From: Rubrivivax sp.
GTDB taxonomy: Bacteria; Pseudomonadota; Gammaproteobacteria; Burkholderiales; Burkholderiaceae_C
Direction: 5' to 3'
NCBI GenBank assembly: GCA_020851615.1
Contig: JADZCL010000425.1
Span: forward strand, 1-12,812
DNA length: 12,812 nucleotides
This document shows positions 6,658 through 12,812 of this stretch, in pieces. Every line of letters starts with the position of its first letter. Position 1 is the first letter of the stretch. Below the pieces are notes generated by a model. The model searched no databases. It was not told the DNA's origin and saw nothing but the letters and a program-made list of their open reading frames with translations. The translations under genes were made by a program, and so were the position numbers.

Positions 6658-6685
6658 AAAAAAAAGAGGGGCCGATCGGCCCCTC
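6658..6685 (-). terminator. Intrinsic terminator between receptor and sulfotransferase
   Basis: The 20-nt perfect palindrome GAGGGGCCGATCGGCCCCTC (6666-6685) is followed on the minus strand by eight T residues (6665-6658): a GC-rich stem and a U-tract, the textbook factor-independent form. It follows the receptor gene and ends 27 nt before the sulfotransferase ATG, or 12 nt before the alternative TTG. Confidence 0.9.
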
Positions 6686-6689
6686 CCTC

Positions 6690-6718
6690 GCTGCGGCCGG
6701 GAAGACCCCGGCCGCAGC
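6690..6718 (-). terminator. Second hairpin just after the receptor stop codon
   Basis: GCTGCGGCCGGG (6690-6701) and CCCGGCCGCAGC (6707-6718) form a perfect 12-bp stem with a 5-nt loop, 4 nt downstream of the receptor stop. It lacks a T-tract. Together with the terminator 4 nt further on it makes a tandem hairpin block, which may protect the receptor mRNA 3' end. Confidence 0.75.
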
Positions 6719-6722
6719 GCTA

Positions 6723-9218
6723 TCAGAACTTCTGCGTGTAGCGCACGTACGTCTGGCGGCCGTAAGAATCGTACAGGTAGAAGTTGAAGTTGCGGCCGTC
6801 GTAGGCGATGAGCTGCGGTCGCTTATCGCCCACGTTCAGCGCGCCGATCGACAGCTTGGCACCCTTGATCATCGGCGGCGCCCAGGTCACCTGCAGGTCG
6901 TGCGTGGTATACGCAGCCGTTCGGCGGTCGAGTCCGGAGGGCAAGACGGTACCGTTCTTGCCGATGAAGTTGACGTTCCACGACACGTCGATCGAACCCA
7001 TCATCCAGCTGTTCGCCAGCGTCAAGCGATCCTTCGGGTACCCCTGCAAGCCAGCTTGATCTTCCCCGTTCTGGTCGTACTTGAACAGGTGCGACCAGGT
7101 CAGGTTGTGGCGGAACTTGCCGAAGTCGGCTCCGGTCCAGCGGAAGTCGGCGTTGAAGTCCACGCCGTTGACCTTCAACGTGCCCTCGTTCGCGTAACCG
7201 GCCAGGATCTCCTGGATCGCACCCGTGGTCGGGTTGCGAGTCACGCTCAAACCGGCCGGGATGGGCAGATCGCTGTCGCCATTGTCGCGATCGACCAGAT
7301 CCTGCGCCTCGACCTCCCGGATCATGCTCTTGATCTTCGTGCTCCAGTAGTCGAGCTTCAGGCTGAAGTTCGACGACACGTCCCAGAGGGCACCGACCGA
7401 GAACTGGTTGGATTTTTCGGAGGTCAGCGACGGATTGGCGGTGAAGTAGGTGTCGCGCTGGATTGCACCGTCGGTACACGCCAGCACGGCGCAGGTCCGC
7501 GCATCCTCGACCGACTCGGCCGAGAACGTGACCTTCTGCGTCAGGATGTCCAGGCTGGGGGCGCGGAAGCCCTTACCGACCGAGGCCCTCAGCGCCAGGC
7601 TGGGCAGGGGCTTGAACTTGACCGACGCCTTGGGCGAGAAGTCGCTGCCGTAGTCGGAGTACTTCTCGTAGCGTGCCGACAGGCTGGCTTCCAGGATCTT
7701 GGAGATCGGGAACAGCAGTTCGCCTGCCAGCGCGGACACGTTGCGTCCGCCGCCGGCCGAGTTGCCCGCGGAACCGAGGATTTCGCCCGCCTCCGACAGC
7801 GAGTCGTACTGGTCCTTGTAGTTCTCCTTGCGGTACTCAATGCCCACGAAGGCGGAGGCATCGCCTCCGTCCATCTTGAACAGCGGCATCGACGCGTTGG
7901 CGTAGACCTCTTTGATGTTGTAGATCGCGTCGCGGCTGATCGTCGCCTTGATCGAGTTCAACACGTCTTCGGACGCGTTGTACGGGTCGGCCGGATTGTA
8001 GGAGCCGTTGTTGATGGCCGCCTGCGCCTGCGCACGGACGATGTAGTTGTAGCCCAGGCGCTTGAAAACCGATTCGGTCATGCGCGCACCGGCCTCGACG
8101 TCGATCTTGCCGCCGATGCTGCCGCGGATGCCAGCGCCGAGGTCGTACAGATTGGTCGTCGAATAGTCGTCGCGGTTGCCGGCAGCCGCATACCGGTGCA
8201 AGAGGAGAATCGGCTCGCCCAGCGGGTTGGCCGGGCTGTCGGCACCGAGCCGCACGGCGCCGGGCACCGGCGCGTAACGGCCGAAGCTGTCGACACGGCT
8301 GACCGAGGTATTGATGAAGACCGACCAGTCCGGCGCGAACTGATACTCGCCGCGCACGAACACCGCCATGTTCTCAATCTCTTGCTCGTCGGCCGCAACG
8401 GCGTTGAAATTGAACGCGCACAGATTGTTGGCATCGGTGTAGAAGTTGGCGCCGATGCTCTCGCAGGTCCCGTCCGGGCCAGGCAGCGGGGCGTACACGC
8501 CGCTCGACAGGATGTAGGCGTTGTTGCCGTACGGCGTCGCACCGAGGCGCTGGCCCCAGGGGCGCTGGCTTGTAAACACCATGCCGCGCTTGGTGTTGGT
8601 GAATCCTCCGAGGATGCGGCCCTTGTCGCCGGACAGGCCGATCACGGCCGAGACCTCGCGCTTGCTGCCGCCAGCGGTCACCGGATCGGTGTAGCCGACG
8701 CTGAACTCCACACCCTGGAAGTCCTTGCGCGTGATGAAGTTGATCACGCCGCCGATCGCGTCGGAGCCGTAGATGGCCGAGGCGCCGTCGGTCAGGATCT
8801 CGACACGCTCAATCGCCGCCATCGGGATCGAGTTCATGTCACTCGACGAACCAACCTGCGGTGCCTTCGGCAGGCGACGACCGTCGAGCAGGATCAGGGT
8901 GCGTTCGGCGCCCAGGCCGCGCAGGTCGGCGCTGGCGTAGCCGGCGGCGGAACTGCCCGACTGCGGGCGGAAGTTACCGGCCTGAGCGAAAGGCAGCGTG
9001 CGCACGAACTCTGCCACGGAGGTAACGCCGCTGGCCTCGAGCTCGTCGCGGGTGATGGTCGTTACCGGCAGCGAGCCTTCCGCATCGACCCGCTTGATGC
9101 GCGAACCCGTGACCTCAATGCGCTCTTGTGCGTAACCGGCCGTGGGCAGCATCGTCAGGGCGACGGCCCCGCCGATGACAGCCAGCGCGGCAGCATTGAT
9201 CTTTGTCCGTGTAAGCAT
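6723..9218 (-). CDS. TonB-dependent outer-membrane receptor
   Basis: Predicted 831-residue outer-membrane beta-barrel that imports a large ligand using TonB energy. Residues 1-30 are a signal peptide (MLTRTKINAA start, hydrophobic ALAVIGGAVALTMLP, cleavage likely after AGYA). The mature N-terminus QERIEVTGSRIKR contains a TonB-box-like segment. The plug domain follows (about 45-165): SLPVTTITRDELEASG, ADLRGLGAERTLILLDGRRL (97-116), IPMAAIERVEILTDGASAIY (131-150) and GSDAIGGVINFITRK. The rest is barrel, ending in the expected strand YGRQTYVRYTQKF with terminal Phe. The frame is open further upstream, but ATG at 9218 begins the signal peptide and has GGAG 11 nt upstream. This subclass (IEVTGSRI N-terminus) often neighbours sulfotransferases. 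The ligand is unknown; nothing suggests a siderophore or cobalamin specifically. Confidence 0.92.
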   Translation of the reverse strand: MLTRTKINAAALAVIGGAVALTMLPTAGYAQERIEVTGSRIKRVDAEGSLPVTTITRDELEASGVTSVAEFVRTLPFAQAGNFRPQSGSSAAGYASADLRGLGAERTLILLDGRRLPKAPQVGSSSDMNSIPMAAIERVEILTDGASAIYGSDAIGGVINFITRKDFQGVEFSVGYTDPVTAGGSKREVSAVIGLSGDKGRILGGFTNTKRGMVFTSQRPWGQRLGATPYGNNAYILSSGVYAPLPGPDGTCESIGANFYTDANNLCAFNFNAVAADEQEIENMAVFVRGEYQFAPDWSVFINTSVSRVDSFGRYAPVPGAVRLGADSPANPLGEPILLLHRYAAAGNRDDYSTTNLYDLGAGIRGSIGGKIDVEAGARMTESVFKRLGYNYIVRAQAQAAINNGSYNPADPYNASEDVLNSIKATISRDAIYNIKEVYANASMPLFKMDGGDASAFVGIEYRKENYKDQYDSLSEAGEILGSAGNSAGGGRNVSALAGELLFPISKILEASLSARYEKYSDYGSDFSPKASVKFKPLPSLALRASVGKGFRAPSLDILTQKVTFSAESVEDARTCAVLACTDGAIQRDTYFTANPSLTSEKSNQFSVGALWDVSSNFSLKLDYWSTKIKSMIREVEAQDLVDRDNGDSDLPIPAGLSVTRNPTTGAIQEILAGYANEGTLKVNGVDFNADFRWTGADFGKFRHNLTWSHLFKYDQNGEDQAGLQGYPKDRLTLANSWMMGSIDVSWNVNFIGKNGTVLPSGLDRRTAAYTTHDLQVTWAPPMIKGAKLSIGALNVGDKRPQLIAYDGRNFNFYLYDSYGRQTYVRYTQKF

Positions 9219-9497
9219 GATGAGCAGAACTCCAATCTGTTGAGGCTGATCTGAGACCTGTGTCGAATCCAAGCGCCAAAGGCGGACGACAGCTTCTGTC
9301 CGCCCTGGCACCCCGCCAAAGACACACCGTCCTTGCCTGGTGCCCCGAGCGCCGCTAGCACGGCGACAGGGCACGGTTCAAGTAAACCGATTGTCGCGGC
9401 CACGGTCTCCCGACCGTCTCGGTGTCAGCCACAACCCAGGCTTCAGAGCACGTTCCAGGTCTTTTTCAGAAAAGCTAGCGCCAGGAAAAAATTCATT

Positions 9498-9549
9498 CGT
9501 TTCAATGACTTGAAGCTAGAACCTCAATCAATGTCTGGCAATTGAAACG
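9498..9549. repeat. Spaced 9-bp inverted repeat upstream of the receptor gene
   Basis: CGTTTCAAT (9498-9506) and ATTGAAACG (9541-9549) are perfect inverted copies 43 bp apart, about four helical turns. A smaller inverted repeat TTCAA-TGAC-TTGAA (9501-9514) overlaps the left arm, so three TTGAA-type half-sites occur within 50 bp. This suggests a repressor or activator binding region; the regulator is unknown. Confidence 0.4.
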
Positions 9550-9726
9550 GTCGCGCCCACCACCATCCATGTGTGTCTGCTTCACAACACTCGATCGCAG
9601 AACGACACATGGGGCTCACCTCCGGTCACTGTTGTATCCAGGCCGGCCGCATCACCGCGACACCCGGCTGAGCTGAAAGGCCTGCGCGGGTCGGTACAAA
9701 CGCTCAGAAAAGAGAAAGACCGGCTA

Positions 9727-9746
9727 GTATTACGAATGCGCAATAC
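9727..9746. promoter_or_regulatory. Near-palindrome before the RHH antitoxin, candidate operator
   Basis: GTATTACG-AATG-CGCAATAC has 8-bp arms with one mismatch and lies 12 nt before the antitoxin ATG. It overlaps TAGTAT (9725-9730), a possible -10 element. Ribbon-helix-helix antitoxins bind such small palindromes to repress their own operon. No good -35 was found. Confidence 0.5.
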
Positions 9747-9758
9747 AGGGGCTCCATC

Positions 9759-10025
9759 ATGACCATCTCGATTCGCCTGCCCGCCGACGATGAAGCCCGG
9801 CTGGAACGCGCCGCCGGTCTGCTGCGCGTGAGCAAATCGGAGTTCATCCGGCGCAGCATCGCCGCCTATGCGGCCAAGGTCGCTCCGGCGGCGCACGGCG
9901 CGGCCGAGATCGATGCCCTCTACATCGGGCGCGGCGGCGGCTTGCGCCAGCCGCAGAGCGTCAGCCGTCCGCGCCAGCGGGCCCTTCTGGAGCGCCTGCG
10001 TGACAAGCACGGATACGCTGGTTGA
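9759..10025 (+). CDS. Ribbon-helix-helix antitoxin (CopG/Arc type)
   Basis: Small 88-residue DNA-binding antitoxin for the overlapping PIN toxin. Residues 1-40 are a classic ribbon-helix-helix: the strand MTISIRLP, helix DDEARLERAAGLLRV, the turn SKSEFIRRSIAAYAAKV. The rest (EIDALYIGRGGGLRQPQS and a basic, helical tail RPRQRALLERLRDKHGYAG) would be the toxin-binding part. The ATG at 9759 has a modest purine-rich GGGG a few bases upstream. The toxin start lies inside this gene, so the two are co-translated. Family and role are well supported by motif and context; the exact VapB subclass is not resolved. Confidence 0.88.
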   Translation: MTISIRLPADDEARLERAAGLLRVSKSEFIRRSIAAYAAKVAPAAHGAAEIDALYIGRGGGLRQPQSVSRPRQRALLERLRDKHGYAG

Positions 10026-10422
10026 CACCGGTTTCCTGGTGGCCCTGTTCAACGACGGCGACGCTCACCATGCCAGTGCCCGGAAGATGCTGGCGCAACT
10101 GGCGGGCGCCCATCTGTACACCGTCTGGGAGGTGCTGACGGAAGCCGGGCACCTGCTGGACGACGTCGGCAAGCTCAACCTCATGCGCTGGGCAGCAGCC
10201 GGACGGCTGACGGTGCTGGCCAGCGAGCCGGCCAGCCTGGGCGACATGGCCGACTTCATGGAGCGCTACGCCGACGGCGGGGCCGATCTGGCCGACGTGG
10301 CCCTGGTCTTCGCCGCCGACCGCACCGGCATCTACCGCATCCTGACCGTGGACAGGCGGGATTTCGACCGCTACCGCAGTCCGCGGGGAAAGTCCATGAA
10401 GCGGCTCTGGCTCGCAGACTGA
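10000..10422 (+). CDS. vapC: PIN-domain toxin, VapC-like ribonuclease
   Basis: Predicted endoribonuclease toxin of 140 residues, the usual VapC length. All PIN acidic residues are present: D9 in TLVDTGFLVALF, E48 in VWEVLTEAGHLL, D99 in DLADVALVFAA and D118 in ILTVDRRDF. The start is chosen at GTG 10000, which has GGAG at 9989-9992 with a 7-nt spacer. No ATG lies in frame before the first catalytic Asp except far upstream inside the antitoxin. This start overlaps the antitoxin by 26 nt. The protein is clearly different from the PIN protein at the left edge, so the two modules are not recent duplicates. It ends 24 nt before the convergent ABC transporter gene, with no visible terminator. Confidence 0.9.
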   Translation: MTSTDTLVDTGFLVALFNDGDAHHASARKMLAQLAGAHLYTVWEVLTEAGHLLDDVGKLNLMRWAAAGRLTVLASEPASLGDMADFMERYADGGADLADVALVFAADRTGIYRILTVDRRDFDRYRSPRGKSMKRLWLAD

Positions 10423-10446
10423 ATCGGCGGGCAGGCTGCGCCAGGC

Positions 10447-12380
<1,934 letters not shown>

Positions 12381-12384
<4 letters not shown>

Positions 12385-12812
12385 GCGCGGCCCCTCTTGG
12401 TGCTTCGAGCCACCCTCGCCCGGAAGCTGCGTGCGCGCGGGTCGAAGGCGTCGCGCACGCCGTCGGCGAACAGGTTGGCCGCCAGCACCACCGTGACCAT
12501 GAAGACGAAGGCCGAGGCGAAGGACCACCAGACGATGGGGTCGCGGCTCATCTCGGTGCGCGCCAGGTTGATCATGCCGCCGAAGCTGTTCATCGAAGGG
12601 TCGACACCAACGCCGACGTAGCTGAGCACCGCCTCGTAGAGGATGAGCGCCGAGAACTCGAGCACGGTGACGATGAGCATGAGGTGGGCGACGTTCGGGA
12701 AGATGTGGCGCACCATGATGCGCGTGCTGCTCACGCCGAAGGCCTGCGCGGCCTGCACATAGTCGAGCTCGCGCAGCTTGAGCGTCTCGCCGCGCAGCAG
12801 CCGGCACAGGCC
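12381..12812 (-). CDS. DppC-type ABC transporter permease (partial, N-terminus beyond window edge)
   Basis: The last 143 residues of an inner-membrane permease of a peptide-type ABC importer. It contains the EAA loop that contacts the ATPase, in the form DYVQAAQAFGVSSTRIMVRH ending in IFPN. Two membrane segments follow (around LMLIVTVLEFSALILYEAVL and SFASAFVFMVTVVLAANLFA), and the DppC-typical end DGVRDAFDPRAR. The reading frame is open to base 12812, so the start lies outside. It overlaps the fused ATPase by 4 nt, which marks an operon. There are no signs of damage. Confidence 0.92.

Larger units (their letters stand above)
9219..9758. other. 540-bp gene-free regulatory stretch between receptor and RHH-PIN module
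   Basis: No convincing gene is present on either strand; the short open frames have shadow-like composition. The centre (about 9460-9550) is clearly more AT-rich than the surroundings and probably holds the receptor promoter. A weak minus-strand pair TTGCCA (9541-9536), 17 nt, TAGCTT (9518-9513) fits sigma-70 poorly to moderately and would give a leader of nearly 290 nt. The leader could fold: GGCACC (9307-9312) with GGTGCC (9339-9344), and ACGGTC-TCCC-GACCGT (9402-9417). I recognise no known riboswitch. Confidence 0.45.

Noticed and set aside
6009..9254. A 1081-codon plus-strand open frame opposite the receptor and sulfotransferase genes
   Set aside because: It is the antisense shadow of two clear minus-strand genes with signal peptide, plug and PAPS motifs. 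Its composition (Arg, Ala, Gly, Val rich, no domains) is typical of high-GC antisense frames.
9333..9762. Short plus-strand frames in the receptor upstream region
   Set aside because: There is no ribosome binding site of note, low-complexity Ser/Pro/Ala composition and no family resemblance. The region is better explained as regulatory.

Overview
This is a GC-rich window of bacterial chromosome, with typical Gram-negative content: an outer-membrane TonB-dependent receptor, a Dpp/Opp-type ABC importer and an IS1182-type transposase. The gene set suggests a beta- or gammaproteobacterium (Burkholderiales- or Xanthomonadales-like). That placement is inferred from gene content only; there is no rRNA or other phylogenetic marker.

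Layout. (1) 1-1782 holds two divergent toxin-antitoxin modules. A Phd-type antitoxin and PIN-domain VapC toxin lie on the minus strand (the toxin runs off the left edge), and a PrlF/YhaV pair lies on the plus strand. (2) 1840-2172 is a decayed, truncated piece of an AbiEii-type nucleotidyltransferase (minus strand). It abuts an intact SAM-dependent methyltransferase gene (2213-3247, plus). (3) 3248-3424 is non-genic, with an open-frame remnant and a strong hairpin. A complete IS1182-family element (about 3421-4978) follows, with perfect terminal inverted repeats and CTAG at both ends. (4) 5068-9218 (minus) is a receptor-modification unit: a TonB-dependent receptor, then a double hairpin/T-tract terminator, then a TPR-sulfotransferase whose start is only 27 nt beyond the terminator. 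(5) 9219-9758 is a gene-free, relatively AT-rich regulatory stretch. (6) 9759-10422 is a third toxin-antitoxin module, a ribbon-helix-helix antitoxin with a PIN toxin. (7) 10447-12812 (minus) is the end of a peptide-type ABC importer operon: the C-terminal part of a DppC-like permease overlapping by 4 nt a single-chain double ATPase (DppD-DppF fusion).

How it fits together. Three unrelated toxin-antitoxin modules, an abortive-infection gene fossil, an intact insertion sequence and orphan gene fragments mark the left and middle parts as an accessory region that has repeatedly gained and lost DNA. The receptor-sulfotransferase pair is the most functionally intriguing unit. Its layout predicts that the sulfotransferase is made only by read-through of the receptor terminator. 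The ABC importer looks like core metabolism and is probably the chromosomal flank of the island. I found no CRISPR array, tRNA, rRNA or phage structural gene.
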